DNA of 64,000 nt from Tindallia californiensis (GCF_900107405.1 NZ_FNPV01000002.1:62001-126000), one strand, 5' to 3'; shown: positions 52,935 through 62,592, numbered from the stretch's first letter. Translations and numbers: made by a program. Notes: generated by a model from the letters alone, not told the origin.

Positions 52935-53084
52935 TTACATGTAGGGCGGCTGGCCTTTATCTTGATTTAAGATATCTTTAATTTCTTTTAACAGGTGCAC
53001 CACGCGATTTAGGGCATATTGGATGGAAATAAGTATTATAAATACGATTACCAATGGAACTACCCAAAATTGATTCAGACCCAT
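52935..53084 (-). CDS. 49-residue single-pass membrane protein
   Basis: A short gene with a clear ribosome site (GCGAGGTGGATAAAA before ATG). The product has a hydrophobic helix from about residue 6 to 24 (FWVVPLVIVFIILISIQYA) followed by an amphipathic basic/acidic segment RVVHLLKEIKDILNQDK and a Pro-rich tail QPPYM. It begins 22 bp after the deacetylase stop and ends 82 bp before hpt. A single-pass peptide of this kind could be a membrane anchor or regulator; the function is unknown. It is supported by start signal, composition and fit in the gap. Confidence 0.72.
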   Translation of the reverse strand: MGLNQFWVVPLVIVFIILISIQYALNRVVHLLKEIKDILNQDKGQPPYM

Positions 53085-53106
53085 TTTTATCCACCTCGCT
53101 TTTCCA

Positions 53107-54225
53107 CTACTGATGATGATAAATGAATAACTCGTTTTCTGATCGTTCAGGATTTATATTTTCTGAAAACGACTCTGGCACAACGATCTTTTCCGGATTT
53201 CCATCGCTGATAAACCGATGACGGCTTCCTTTTTCAAACGCATTCATCCAGTCGTACATGCCTACCCCGTCTACCTTTGTTTCACTGGCACGGACTCGTC
53301 TGATGGCTGAGCCATCAAAGTTTTTATGATAAGGCGAATGATAGGGATCCCAACCTACTTCCAGTACGGCTACATGATGATAAGAAACATCTTCAAATTC
53401 GCCTGATACTAAGTAGTTCCACAATGCTTCGTTTTGGGGTCTGGAACCGAAAGGAAGGGCAAAAGTATTCACTTCATAGTCCGGCACATATTTTTGTACT
53501 AGTTGAACGATTCTTCCTAACTCTCGTTGTAAGGTATCAGCATCCACATCACCTAAATGCCGATGGGTTTCTGTATGGTTTCCAATATCCATCCCATTCT
53601 CTACCAAAAAATTCAATTTATAGTCTACCCAGTCAGCCTGACCAAAAGGAGTGCCTCCATTAATAAAAAAAGTGGCATGAGGCATAAAGTCTGGATGTTT
53701 TTCATGAAATTCCATTAGAATTCCAACAGCAGAATCCGGATCAATGATCCATTCTCCTGTTTCATCCTCTATCATATTGAAATTATTTTGATTTCCGTCA
53801 TCAAAAGTTAGTACTACTGGTGTTTTACCAGCAGGTGTATTGATGTTTCCAGTAGCGTAATCTTCTAATCTTATTGGCCTGTAATTTGCTTCATATAAAT
53901 TTTTCAAATCTTCCCGAAAATTTTCTGGCGTACGGGACCATTCTGCTTCCGGTTCTCTAATGTGATGATACATTAATACCATCACCTGGCCCATTTCATT
54001 GACTTCAAGGGCTTTGAAATCACTTTCCGTCATCTCCGGATAAACCGCTTCTTCTTCATCCTCTGTTTCTTCCAGAGAATGATTATCCTCATAATTTTCT
54101 TCTGCTAACGTATCTTCTGTCGTTTCTTTTGGTACTGAGTCAATATCTTCAGAATGACGGCAAGCCAGGGTTATTGTCATCAAAAAAATGACGGCTGCTA
54201 TTGAAATGTATTTTTTCCACTTCAT
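53107..54225 (-). CDS. Polysaccharide deacetylase lipoprotein (NodB domain)
   Basis: 372 residues from the ATG at 54225 (AAGGAG upstream). A lipoprotein signal MKWKKYISIAAVIFLM, then TITLAC-R with Cys at the +1 position, precedes an acidic Glu/Asp-rich linker. The NodB domain has the catalytic Asp-Asp motif VVLTFDDGNQN and the metal histidines in IGNHTETHRHLG. Probable activity: deacetylation of peptidoglycan or another surface glycan; in Bacillus/Clostridium, related enzymes act in wall modification. It starts inside the 3' end of the preceding iron-sulfur gene region (14 bp after its stop). Confidence 0.9.
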   Translation of the reverse strand: MKWKKYISIAAVIFLMTITLACRHSEDIDSVPKETTEDTLAEENYEDNHSLEETEDEEEAVYPEMTESDFKALEVNEMGQVMVLMYHHIREPEAEWSRTPENFREDLKNLYEANYRPIRLEDYATGNINTPAGKTPVVLTFDDGNQNNFNMIEDETGEWIIDPDSAVGILMEFHEKHPDFMPHATFFINGGTPFGQADWVDYKLNFLVENGMDIGNHTETHRHLGDVDADTLQRELGRIVQLVQKYVPDYEVNTFALPFGSRPQNEALWNYLVSGEFEDVSYHHVAVLEVGWDPYHSPYHKNFDGSAIRRVRASETKVDGVGMYDWMNAFEKGSRHRFISDGNPEKIVVPESFSENINPERSENELFIYHHQ

Positions 54226-54238
54226 CTTCGACAACTCC

Positions 54239-54937
54239 TTATCGCTTTTTTTCTTTTCCGTAGGGGCAAACACGCATGCATATTCCACAAACAGCACCAC
54301 GCCCAATATGCTGATATGCCTTTTTCATATGTTGGCTACAACGCACCGGATCAACAATAAGTTCCCGCTCTATCCCTGGTTTCCAGTCATGATTTCCTGG
54401 TAAAGCATATCCCGGGCAGGCTTTAACGCAAATATTACAGCTTCCACACCGGCTTGTTTCTATGGGAGAATGAACCGTAAGTGGTAGAGAGGTTAAAACG
54501 GTCCCTAACCGAACCTCCGGTCCAAATGCTTCTGTGATTAAGTTGCCACTTTTCCCTATCCAACCAAGTCCAGATCTGGTTGCTGCCATACGGTGAGAAA
54601 TTCTTCCTCTATATTGAGGCGGTTTTTCATTGATGCTTTGAGAAGCTGGAATAGCATAGGCTGAATATCCCATTTTTTGAATTTTCAACATTATTTTCAA
54701 GCTAATCTGATCAATTAGGGTGTTCACCGTTCGATAGTGATGAAAATAGGTTTGGCTAGGGCCGATAACAGGATCTATCTCCTCTATAATCCGATTTGAC
54801 AAACGAACAGCGTAAGAAATAGCTCTCGGCATATCTCTTAAAGAAGCAGGCAAATAGTTTTCTACATCTCCAAATCCTATTACATCAGCACCAAGATCCT
54901 GTAAAATTTCCCTTATCTCTTGGTTTTTTTCACTCAC
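54239..54937 (-). CDS. Short double 4Fe-4S protein related to epoxyqueuosine reductase
   Basis: 232 residues from the GTG at 54937 (GAGGAGG upstream). C-terminal clusters are CGSCNICVKACPGYAL and CGICMRVCPYG, separated by VDPVRCSQHMKKAY. The upstream segment HRMAATRSGLGWIGKSGNLIT is the signature found in QueG and its shorter relatives. It lacks the C-terminal HEAT-repeat domain of full-length QueG (about 370 residues) and is more likely a QueG-like reductase of unknown substrate. Cobalamin is the cofactor in QueG; the adenosyltransferase elsewhere in the window shows the cell handles cobalamin. Confidence 0.78.
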   Translation of the reverse strand: MSEKNQEIREILQDLGADVIGFGDVENYLPASLRDMPRAISYAVRLSNRIIEEIDPVIGPSQTYFHHYRTVNTLIDQISLKIMLKIQKMGYSAYAIPASQSINEKPPQYRGRISHRMAATRSGLGWIGKSGNLITEAFGPEVRLGTVLTSLPLTVHSPIETSRCGSCNICVKACPGYALPGNHDWKPGIERELIVDPVRCSQHMKKAYQHIGRGAVCGICMRVCPYGKEKKR

Positions 54938-54948
54938 TTTAATCCTCC

Positions 54949-56250
54949 TCAATTATTTTCCGGTTGAAATAACGAACGTATGGCACCTAACATATACAAA
55001 GAACCTGCACAAAGTATTACATCAGATTTATCGGTTATTTCCAAAGCTTTTGTGACCGCTTTTTCAATTTTAGGTTCTATGGATACTTTTGAGTGATTCT
55101 GCCTGATTTTCTCCGCAAGGATTTCTCCTCTCATTGCACGATGACAATCCGGTTCTGTCACTATCACCTGATCAACCTTAGGTAATAATAAGTTAAGTAC
55201 ACTATCAATGTCCTTGTCTTCCAGCATCCCAACAACCCATGTAATAGATCTATTTTTTAATAGCAACTCAATGCTTTTCGAAAGAGCTTTTGCTCCTTGT
55301 AAGTTATGGGCACCATCAATGAGAACCATTGGATCATCATGGATTACTTCTAAACGTCCTATCCAACGTACATTTCTCAGGCCTTTTCTCAACTCCTGAT
55401 CTCTGATTTCAAAGTGCCCTTCTTTCTCTAATATCTTTAAGGCAGTTAATGCCAGCATGCTATTTTCCACTTGATGCAGACCTGGTAAGGCGATGGTTAT
55501 TTGACGATAAGATTGTTGGAATAAGGTTACAGAAAAAGTCTGGCTTTTAAGATGTGATTCGTGAATCTCGAACTGTTTAGGAACTACCTGATAAAAAGGT
55601 GCTTCTAATAACAATGCTTTCTCCTCTATGATTTTCAACGCTTCTTCATGTTGAAATCCAGTGATGACCGGCTTTCCTTTTTTAATGATGCCAGCTTTTT
55701 CACCAGCGATGGCTTCCAGTGTATTTCCAAGGTAAGTCATGTGATCATAATCTATTGGCGTAATAATGGTTAGTAATGGATCACTAATAACATTAGTAGC
55801 ATCTAGCCGGCCACCAAGTCCAACTTCCAGAATTACGAAGTCAACTTTTTGTTCTTGATAGTAAAGCAATGCAATGGCTGTGACTATCTCAAATTCTGTT
55901 GGATGCTGAAACCCTTCTTTCAGCATCCTTTCAACGGCTTTTTTTACCTGCTCTGTTATATTGGCTAGTTCCTGGTCTTCAATGTTTCTTGTATTAATTC
56001 TTATTCGTTCATTAAACCGCTCTATATATGGGGATGTGTATAGTCCCACTTTGTAACCAGCTTCTATCAATACTGACTGGATCATTGAGCATGTGGATCC
56101 TTTTCCATTGGTTCCGGCAACATGAATTACTTTAAGGCCTTTTTCCGGATTTCCCAATTCTTGTAATAGGGTCTTGATATTTTCCAGTCCTAATTTACTT
56201 CCAAATTTATACGTTCCATGAATATAGTTCAATGCCTCTTGGTAATCCAC
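54949..56250 (-). CDS. folC: Folylpolyglutamate synthase / dihydrofolate synthase
   Basis: 433 residues from the GTG at 56250 (AGGGAGG upstream); an open frame to 56340 would overlap valS. ATP-binding loop VIHVAGTNGKGSTCSMIQS (about 40-58), substrate segment GLYTSPYIERFNERI, LEVGLGGRLDATNV and C-terminal VLIDGAHNLQGAKAL are typical. Adds glutamates to folates; FolC in Firmicutes may be bifunctional. It follows valS by 40 bp, the valS-folC order being common in Firmicutes. Confidence 0.94.
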   Translation of the reverse strand: MDYQEALNYIHGTYKFGSKLGLENIKTLLQELGNPEKGLKVIHVAGTNGKGSTCSMIQSVLIEAGYKVGLYTSPYIERFNERIRINTRNIEDQELANITEQVKKAVERMLKEGFQHPTEFEIVTAIALLYYQEQKVDFVILEVGLGGRLDATNVISDPLLTIITPIDYDHMTYLGNTLEAIAGEKAGIIKKGKPVITGFQHEEALKIIEEKALLLEAPFYQVVPKQFEIHESHLKSQTFSVTLFQQSYRQITIALPGLHQVENSMLALTALKILEKEGHFEIRDQELRKGLRNVRWIGRLEVIHDDPMVLIDGAHNLQGAKALSKSIELLLKNRSITWVVGMLEDKDIDSVLNLLLPKVDQVIVTEPDCHRAMRGEILAEKIRQNHSKVSIEPKIEKAVTKALEITDKSDVILCAGSLYMLGAIRSLFQPENN

Positions 56251-56290
56251 GGACACATCCTCCCTCTCCCTTAGTATCCTGTTCCCGATC

Positions 56291-58936
56291 TTATTGAAGC
56301 TCTTTAATTCGCTTTTCAAGGTTTTGAAGCATTTCTTCAAATTTTACTTGTTTTTGTTTTTCTTCTTCAACTAATGTAGCCGGAGCTTTTTCTATAAACC
56401 CTTTATTGCTTAGTTTTCCTTGAACACGCTTGATTTCTCCCTGATATTTCTCTTTCTCTTTTTCCAGCCTTTGAAGCTCTTTTTGGATATCAACCAATTC
56501 TTCCAGAGGAATAAACATTTCAGCACCTGCAAAGGGGACAGAAACAGCTTGATTCGGTATCTTGTTTTGATCTTCAAAAAACGTTACATTGGATACAGAA
56601 GCCAGACTCATAAGGTAAGGCGTCCCTCTTTCCAGCAGACTCTTTAGTTCCGTTCGTGCATTCAATACCATTAGTGCGGCTTTTTTCGATGCTGGCACAT
56701 TCATATCTGACCGTATGTTCCGAATGCTTTTGATCGCCTGTACCAACTGATCCATTTCTTCTTCTGCTTTTGGATTGATCCATTGGTTTTTGGTTACTGG
56801 CCAGGGAGAAATCATTATGTTATCTCTTTCTCCTGGAAGGCTTTGCCAGATTTCTTCCGTAATGAACGGCATAAATGGATGTAACAATTTCAAAATATTT
56901 TCTAATACTTCCACAAGCACAGCCTGAGCCGTATGCTTTGCTTCTTCATTCTCACTATACAGCCTGGTTTTGCTCATTTCAATATACCAATCGCAATATT
57001 CATTCCAAGTGAAATCAACGATTTTTTGTTGTGCAAGCCCTAATTCAAATTTGTCTAAATTTGAGGTTATTTCCTGCTCAACTCTTTGAAGTCGCGATAA
57101 TATCCATCGATCTTCAAAGGTTAATCGTTGTTCTTTTTGGCTTAGAGTCGCCACTTCACCATCAAGATTCATCAATAAAAACCGAGTAGCATTCCAGAGC
57201 TTATTAGCAAAATTCCGACTAGCTTCCAGTCTTTCTTCGTGAAAACGCAAATCGTTCCCCGGACTATTCCCTTGAACCAGAGTGAATCGTAAAGCGTCAG
57301 CGCCGTACTCTTCAATCACTTCAAGAGGGTCAACCCCGTTCCCAAGAGATTTGCTCATTTTTCTACCTTCAGCATCTCGAACCAACCCATGGACTAACAC
57401 ATGCTCAAAAGGAATGTCGTCACAAACCTCCAAGCCGCTAAACACCATGCGGACAACCCAGAAGAAAATAATATCGTATCCTGTCACCAGTACATTTGTT
57501 GGGTAAAAATAATCTAGCTCTGGTGTTTTATCTGGCCATCCCAGTGTGGAAAAAGGCCATAAGGCTGAGCTAAACCAAGTATCTAAAACATCTTCATCTT
57601 GAACAATGTGATCTCCTTTACATTGGGTGCAAACCTCTGGCGATTCTCTTAACACCATCATTTCTCCACAGTCCTGGCAATAATAGGCTGGAATTCGATG
57701 TCCCCACCAAAGCTGACGAGAAACACACCAGTCTCTTATATTTTCTAACCAGTGAAAATAGATTTTACTAAATCTTTCTGGTATAAACTTTGTATGGTTA
57801 TTCTTAACCGCATCAATGGCCGGTTTTGCCAGCGGCTCCATATGCAAAAACCATTGCTCCGAAGTAATTGGCTCTACAGCAGTACTGCATCGATAACATT
57901 GTCCTACATTGTGAACCCGTTCTTTCACACTCACTAATAAGCCTAGCTTTTCTAAGTCTTTCACCATCTGATGACGTGCATCATAACGACTCATCCCACA
58001 ATAAGGGCCACCATTTTCATTAATACTAGCGTCGTCATTCATCACTCGTATTTGTGGTAACTGATGTCGTGTCCCTACCTCAAAATCGTTCGGATCATGT
58101 GATGGTGTTATTTTTACAGCTCCTGTTCCAAATTCCGGATCCACATACTCATCCGCAATAATGGGAATCTCTCGGTTTAACAGTGGTAAAATAACGGTTT
58201 TTCCTATAAGATGCTTGTATCTCTCATCTTCCGGATGCACAGCAACCGCCGTATCTCCTAAGATTGTTTCCGGTCTGGTAGTAGCTATTTCAATATAAGT
58301 ATCCTCATCTTTTATCGGATAGTTGACATGCCAGAATTTCCCGGATTTTTCTTCATGCTCTACTTCGATATCCGATAAAGAGGTTTTACAGTCCGGACAC
58401 CAGTTAATGATTCGGTTTCCCCGATAAATCAACCCTTTTTCGTATAAACGCACAAAGAACTCCTTAACAGCTTTGTTGCATCCTTCATCCATGGTAAAGC
58501 GTTCTCTTGACCAGTCACATGAATTTCCTAACTGTTTCATTTGGTCCACTATCCTGCGGCCATAGTTATCGCGCCAGTTCCAAGCTTCTTCAAGAAATTT
58601 TTCTCGTCCTATTTCGTTTTTATCTAACCCTTGCTCTTGCTTTATTTTGTCAACTACTTTCACTTCCGTTGCAATACTGGCATGATCTGTTCCGGGTAGC
58701 CATAATGTTTCGTACCCTCGCATTCGTTTGTATCTGGTCAGTATATCTTGCAGTGTCTGGTCCAATGCATGACCCAAATGAAGTTGTCCCGTAATATTTG
58801 GCGGTGGTAAAACAATACAAAAAGGCTCTTTTCCAGAATTTGGAGTAGCTTTAAATAAGTCTTTTTCCATCCAATCTTCATAAATTTTCTTTTCAAATGT
58901 TTTTGGATCATAATTCTTTTGCAATGTTGTTTCCAT
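56291..58936 (-). CDS. valS: Valyl-tRNA synthetase
   Basis: 881 residues, class I. HIGH-type motif in [25 protein letters not shown] loop in [14 protein letters not shown], the editing (CP1) domain with [19 protein letters not shown], and a zinc-ribbon-like CxxC pair ([19 protein letters not shown]). A C-terminal coiled-coil tail (about 815-881, [20 protein letters not shown]) is the valS-specific tRNA-binding arm. The ATG has AGGAGG upstream. Expression is controlled by the valine T-box. Confidence 0.97.
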   Translation of the reverse strand: METTLQKNYDPKTFEKKIYEDWMEKDLFKATPNSGKEPFCIVLPPPNITGQLHLGHALDQTLQDILTRYKRMRGYETLWLPGTDHASIATEVKVVDKIKQEQGLDKNEIGREKFLEEAWNWRDNYGRRIVDQMKQLGNSCDWSRERFTMDEGCNKAVKEFFVRLYEKGLIYRGNRIINWCPDCKTSLSDIEVEHEEKSGKFWHVNYPIKDEDTYIEIATTRPETILGDTAVAVHPEDERYKHLIGKTVILPLLNREIPIIADEYVDPEFGTGAVKITPSHDPNDFEVGTRHQLPQIRVMNDDASINENGGPYCGMSRYDARHQMVKDLEKLGLLVSVKERVHNVGQCYRCSTAVEPITSEQWFLHMEPLAKPAIDAVKNNHTKFIPERFSKIYFHWLENIRDWCVSRQLWWGHRIPAYYCQDCGEMMVLRESPEVCTQCKGDHIVQDEDVLDTWFSSALWPFSTLGWPDKTPELDYFYPTNVLVTGYDIIFFWVVRMVFSGLEVCDDIPFEHVLVHGLVRDAEGRKMSKSLGNGVDPLEVIEEYGADALRFTLVQGNSPGNDLRFHEERLEASRNFANKLWNATRFLLMNLDGEVATLSQKEQRLTFEDRWILSRLQRVEQEITSNLDKFELGLAQQKIVDFTWNEYCDWYIEMSKTRLYSENEEAKHTAQAVLVEVLENILKLLHPFMPFITEEIWQSLPGERDNIMISPWPVTKNQWINPKAEEEMDQLVQAIKSIRNIRSDMNVPASKKAALMVLNARTELKSLLERGTPYLMSLASVSNVTFFEDQNKIPNQAVSVPFAGAEMFIPLEELVDIQKELQRLEKEKEKYQGEIKRVQGKLSNKGFIEKAPATLVEEEKQKQVKFEEMLQNLEKRIKELQ

Positions 58937-58986
58937 AACAATAACCTCCTATAGCATCTTGTTTTCTCACTTGTTTTTCAAAAATC

Positions 58987-59245
58987 AAAAAAAGCCTTCT
59001 CCTCCTTACAAATTATAAGGACGAAAAGACTTCGCGGTACCACCCTATTTCTCCTGCTTGCAGGAGCTCTTAAAAGAGAGATAACGGTCTCTTACCGTCT
59101 GGACTTACTCACTAATCGCTTCTGTCCAGATGCTCTGAAGCTACTTCAGCACCTATCAACCGTAAAACCTTTCAGCTAATGGTTTTACTCTCTGTAGATT
59201 TTAGTCATGCCTACTCCTCTTCATCATTGCCTCTCATCTTCTGTT
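58987..59245 (-). promoter_or_regulatory. T-box leader of valS (and folC), valine specifier (GTA)
   Basis: On the minus strand, Stem I contains ACAGAGAGTAAAACC and a GCTGAAAGG distal loop; GTA precedes GCTTCAGAG at the specifier position and reads valine. Stem II/III elements follow, then the antiterminator T-box AGGGTGGTACCGCG. The terminator CTTTTCGTCCTTA / TAAGGAGGAGAAG ends in seven T. Uncharged tRNA-Val would allow read-through into valS. Confidence 0.92.
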
Positions 59246-59252
59246 TTTCATC

Positions 59253-59261
59253 ATTATATCA
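59253..59261 (-). promoter_or_regulatory. Extended -10 promoter of the valS leader
   Basis: Minus strand TGA-TATAAT, 35-43 bp past the dehydrogenase stop. The hexamer 17 bp upstream (TGCATT) is a poor -35. Confidence 0.6.
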
Positions 59262-59295
59262 TAAAATACAATGAAAATGCATATAACAACCTCTC

Positions 59296-60255
59296 TTAAT
59301 AGCCTTTTTCTAAATCTACCACATTCATCATATTCCCATTACCACCTTGAAATACTTTTAGGTTATTCTGTAAAATCGGCATGAGTTTTTCCATGTATTT
59401 CGTAGATTCACCACATATATGTGGTGTTATGACAACATTTTCCAGTTTCCATAAAGGGCTGCTTTGAGGTAATGGCTCTTCTTCAAAGACATCGGCTACA
59501 AAACCGCGGATCCACCTTTCTTTAAGGGCTTTTATTAAAGCTTCTTCATCAATGGTACCTCCACGTCCCATGTTGATTAAGCAAGCATTTTTTTTCATCA
59601 CCGATAAGTTTTTTGCATTTATTATTTTTCTTGTTTTCACTGTTTCTGGTAAGAGGTTAATCACATAATCACTTTCTTTAAGAAGGGCTTCGATTTCAGT
59701 CATTCCAAAAGTATTATCCACATAAGGTATTTCCTCTGGGTTGTTTTTAATGCCGATCACTCGCATGCCCATTAAAGATGCTTTTTTTGCAATTTCCTGA
59801 CCAATGCTTCCTAATCCTAAAATACCAACTGTTGCACCAAATATTTCATTTTGTTCTATCTGACGATCCCACGTACTGCTCATCTGGTTTCGGATCATTG
59901 AATGAATGTTTCTAGCCATCATAATCATGCTTGCGATAGCATATTCAGCCATATGAATCCGGTGTACGCCTTTTCCATTCGTAATAATAACGCCTTTTTC
60001 ATGCAGTTCTTTGATTGGAAATGCATCTACTCCTACGGTAATTGCTTGAAGCCATTTCAGATTTTTACCCTTTCGAATAATGGATGCTTCACAAGGGTAA
60101 GTAACCAGAACATCTGTATCTTCAATCACTTCTTCTAATTGCTCTGGCTTATTGACAAACAATACTTTTTCGAACTTTTCCGGATCCAGCATCGCTTCTA
60201 TTTTTTGTTGAGAAAAAGTGACGTGCGAGGGAATATTAAAAACAATTTTATACAT
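59296..60255 (-). CDS. D-isomer-specific 2-hydroxyacid dehydrogenase family protein
   Basis: 319 residues from the ATG at 60255 (AAGGAG upstream). NAD-binding loop VGILGLGSIGQEIAKKAS (about 138-155); catalytic residues: Arg in INMGRGGTIDEEAL, Glu in VFEEEPLPQ and His in VVITPHICGES. The N-terminus is that of the phosphoglycerate-dehydrogenase-like branch. Substrate is not evident; glyoxylate/hydroxypyruvate-type activities are possible. Its start overlaps the end of the YbaK-like gene by 8 bp. Confidence 0.86.
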   Translation of the reverse strand: MYKIVFNIPSHVTFSQQKIEAMLDPEKFEKVLFVNKPEQLEEVIEDTDVLVTYPCEASIIRKGKNLKWLQAITVGVDAFPIKELHEKGVIITNGKGVHRIHMAEYAIASMIMMARNIHSMIRNQMSSTWDRQIEQNEIFGATVGILGLGSIGQEIAKKASLMGMRVIGIKNNPEEIPYVDNTFGMTEIEALLKESDYVINLLPETVKTRKIINAKNLSVMKKNACLINMGRGGTIDEEALIKALKERWIRGFVADVFEEEPLPQSSPLWKLENVVITPHICGESTKYMEKLMPILQNNLKVFQGGNGNMMNVVDLEKGY

Positions 60256-60742
60256 TGGGTAACTCCTTTCCATATTTACATACATCTACAACCTTTCCTC
60301 CGGTTACTTCTGCAAGTTGTGCCATTGTAATGGGAACAGCCGTATTAGAAGTACCTGCCGCTGCATATACAGTATCAAATCGCTCCATACTTGAATCAAG
60401 AAGGATTTGGACATTTGTCAAACCAAAAGGGCAAACTCCACCAGGAGGGAACCCTGTTTTTTCAATACATTCTTCTTTTGAAGCCATTTTAGGTTTTATT
60501 CCTAACTGCTTCTTTATTTTACTGGTATTAATTTTTGCATCACCGCTAGTCACTACTAACACTGGAGTTTCTTCTGCAAGAAATAAAATAGATTTCGCAA
60601 TTTGACCTACCGACACACCAAGTTGATCTGCTGCCATTTGGGCTGTTTTTGTCGACCCCGGTTCAAAGACGATCACTTTGGTGTTTATTGGAAGTGATTC
60701 TATATATTCTACCATATCGTCCAGCCGCTCTTTATCGGTCAT
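60248..60742 (-). CDS. YbaK/EbsC-family aminoacyl-tRNA deacylase-like protein
   Basis: 164 residues with the YbaK/ProX fold: KTAQMAADQLGVSVGQIAKSILF carries the conserved catalytic-region lysine (read in parts), VLVVTSGDAKINTSKIKK, and TGFPPGGVCPFGL is the GGVxPFG loop that lines the substrate pocket. Members remove misacylated amino acids from tRNA (Cys or Ala from tRNA-Pro). The substrate of this member cannot be assigned by sequence alone. It lies 28 bp after nrdG and overlaps the dehydrogenase gene. Confidence 0.88.
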   Translation of the reverse strand: MTDKERLDDMVEYIESLPINTKVIVFEPGSTKTAQMAADQLGVSVGQIAKSILFLAEETPVLVVTSGDAKINTSKIKKQLGIKPKMASKEECIEKTGFPPGGVCPFGLTNVQILLDSSMERFDTVYAAAGTSNTAVPITMAQLAEVTGGKVVDVCKYGKELPNV

Positions 60743-60770
60743 TTCACCTTACTCCTCTCTTTTTTGTTTT

Positions 60771-61454
60771 TTAGCGAAGAATTACTTCTTCAAAGAATGG
60801 TTCTAATTGTTCTTTTAAGTAAGTCATTCTTATCGCTGGATATGACGTAAGCTTTTTTCTTCCACAAAGCACATTTTCATTATCACGAAAGTTTTGAAGA
60901 ACGTACTTTTTAGCATCGGATATCCAATCAGCAATTTTCAAAACCTCTGTCTCCGTCAAAATTTCTGGTGATACAGTGGTTCTGAATTCATAGTTTTTCA
61001 TCTGGTTTTTAATAACCCTAATGCTTTTATTGATAGCATCAAGATCTACACAAACGCCTGCAATCTGATCATATTTTTCCGGTGGCGCTTTTATATCCAT
61101 GGCGATATAATCAATCAATCCTTCTTTGATAAGTGGTTCAATAATATCCGGTTTTGTTCCATTGGTATCCAGTTTTACACCATATCCAATGGATTTTATT
61201 TCTTGTATAAAGCCTCTTAAATCTTCTGATAATGTGCATTCACCACCTGAGATAACCACACTATCAATAAAAGAACGTCTCGTAATCAATTCATCCATCA
61301 TTTTCTGTCGTTCTATCTGAACACCTTCGATACTCAACAGTTCTGCATTGTGACAATAGGAGCACCTAAAATTGCATCCTCGCAAAAAAATAACCGTTGA
61401 TAAATGCCCTGGATAATCGATTAGCGATGTTTTTTGAATTCCGCCAATACGCAT
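60771..61454 (-). CDS. nrdG: Anaerobic ribonucleoside-triphosphate reductase activating protein (radical SAM)
   Basis: 227 residues from the ATG at 61454. The radical-SAM cluster motif is GCNFRCSYCHNAELL (CxxxCxxC), with SVVISGGECTLS downstream and VKLDTNGTKPDII. It generates the glycyl radical on NrdD. It is longer than the E. coli enzyme (about 150) and belongs to the longer NrdG-like/'type 2' group common in Clostridia. It follows the AEC transporter by 32 bp and lies separate from nrdD. Confidence 0.9.
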   Translation of the reverse strand: MRIGGIQKTSLIDYPGHLSTVIFLRGCNFRCSYCHNAELLSIEGVQIERQKMMDELITRRSFIDSVVISGGECTLSEDLRGFIQEIKSIGYGVKLDTNGTKPDIIEPLIKEGLIDYIAMDIKAPPEKYDQIAGVCVDLDAINKSIRVIKNQMKNYEFRTTVSPEILTETEVLKIADWISDAKKYVLQNFRDNENVLCGRKKLTSYPAIRMTYLKEQLEPFFEEVILR

Positions 61455-61486
61455 TTCGTCACTCCATTCCATCTTTTTGATGGTTA

Positions 61487-62434
61487 TTAAATGATCCCTA
61501 TACTTCTAAAAGCAAAAACAAAAGATGTCATGGTTACAATTGATAACAATGTACTTACCATAATAATATCTGAAGCCAGTTCTTTGTCTGCATTCATGGC
61601 TGCTGCCATAATAAAGGACACTGTTGCTGTCGGTACACCAGTCAGTACATAGATTAATATGATATCCTCTCCTCTATAGCCAAAAAACAGGGCTGAAACA
61701 ACGGATAGCATGGGTAGTGCCACGAGTTTAATCGCACTGGCAATGAGTGCTATTGGTAAATTCTCCAATGTATGACTAATATTAAAAGAAGCACCAATCG
61801 CAATTAAGGCTAACGGCGTAGCAATCACAGCAAAGTACTCCATGGTTCTCTCGGCTACGACAGGAACTTGAACTGGGATCAGGGACATGATAATGCCGGC
61901 TGTGATCGCAACAATCAATGGGTTTTTTGCAATATCTGACAGGGTCTTTTTAAGGTGAATTTTCTTGGTGCGGTCTTTTCCTGCATATGACAAAATAATA
62001 ACAGACATAACATTATACACCGGAACGATAATCGCTACAGCTAACGGACCTTTAATGGCGATGTGTCCAAGGATGTTCTCCATTAAGGAAAACCCTATGT
62101 ACAAGAAATTTCCTCTAAATGCCCCTTGAGCAAAAGCTCCTATTTGGTCCGGTTTCTTTATAACAGTGTTTCCTAAAATCCAGGATAAAATAGCTCCACC
62201 AACCGTTACCACCGTTATAAATAAAATAAATCCTATATCAAAGTACTCTTGAAATGTCGCACCAGAAACATCGCAGAATAATTTAATCGGCAATGCCACA
62301 TAAAAAACCATGTGATTTGCTTTTTTTACAAAGTCGCCATCTATTATTTCCTTTTGCCTCATAAGATAGCCAGAACACATGACCAAAAAAATAGGCAATG
62401 CGGTGCCAAGACTAAAAAACATATTTTCTATCAT
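61487..62434 (-). CDS. AEC (auxin efflux carrier) family transporter
   Basis: 315 residues, about ten membrane helices in two five-helix halves as usual for the family. The start MIENMFFSLGTALPIFLVM and the segment MRQKEIIDGDFVKKANHMVFYVALPIKLF (in parts) match the common N-terminus; GVPTATVSFIMAAAMNADKELASDIIMVST (in parts) is the conserved C-terminal region. Substrates of bacterial members are often organic acids such as malate; none can be assigned. It has its own promoter and probably drives nrdG, the YbaK-like gene and the dehydrogenase. Confidence 0.9.
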   Translation of the reverse strand: MIENMFFSLGTALPIFLVMCSGYLMRQKEIIDGDFVKKANHMVFYVALPIKLFCDVSGATFQEYFDIGFILFITVVTVGGAILSWILGNTVIKKPDQIGAFAQGAFRGNFLYIGFSLMENILGHIAIKGPLAVAIIVPVYNVMSVIILSYAGKDRTKKIHLKKTLSDIAKNPLIVAITAGIIMSLIPVQVPVVAERTMEYFAVIATPLALIAIGASFNISHTLENLPIALIASAIKLVALPMLSVVSALFFGYRGEDIILIYVLTGVPTATVSFIMAAAMNADKELASDIIMVSTLLSIVTMTSFVFAFRSIGII

Positions 62435-62487
62435 TGAGCTTCTCCTTGTGATGTGATATTAACTGACTAACGATTCATTCATGTACG

Positions 62488-62496
62488 ATTATAACA
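62488..62496 (-). promoter_or_regulatory. Extended -10 promoter upstream of the AEC gene
   Basis: Minus strand TGT-TATAAT, 54 bp before the AEC ATG. It lies between the nrdD terminator and the AEC gene, so nrdG is probably transcribed from here rather than from the nrdD promoter. Confidence 0.6.
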
Positions 62497-62566
62497 TATT
62501 CTTCTCTGTTTTTGACCCTTCGTCACGCTACGACTATTCGTCCTGAGTTCATTTTATTAAAAAGCT

Positions 62567-62592
62567 AACCTCCCTTTTATGCAAGGGAGGTT
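62567..62592. terminator. Terminator after nrdD
   Basis: Perfect stem AACCTCCCTT / AAGGGAGGTT with a 6-nt loop, 7 bp past the nrdD stop; followed on the minus strand by AGCTTTTTAATAAAA and on the plus strand by TTTT. Confidence 0.85.
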
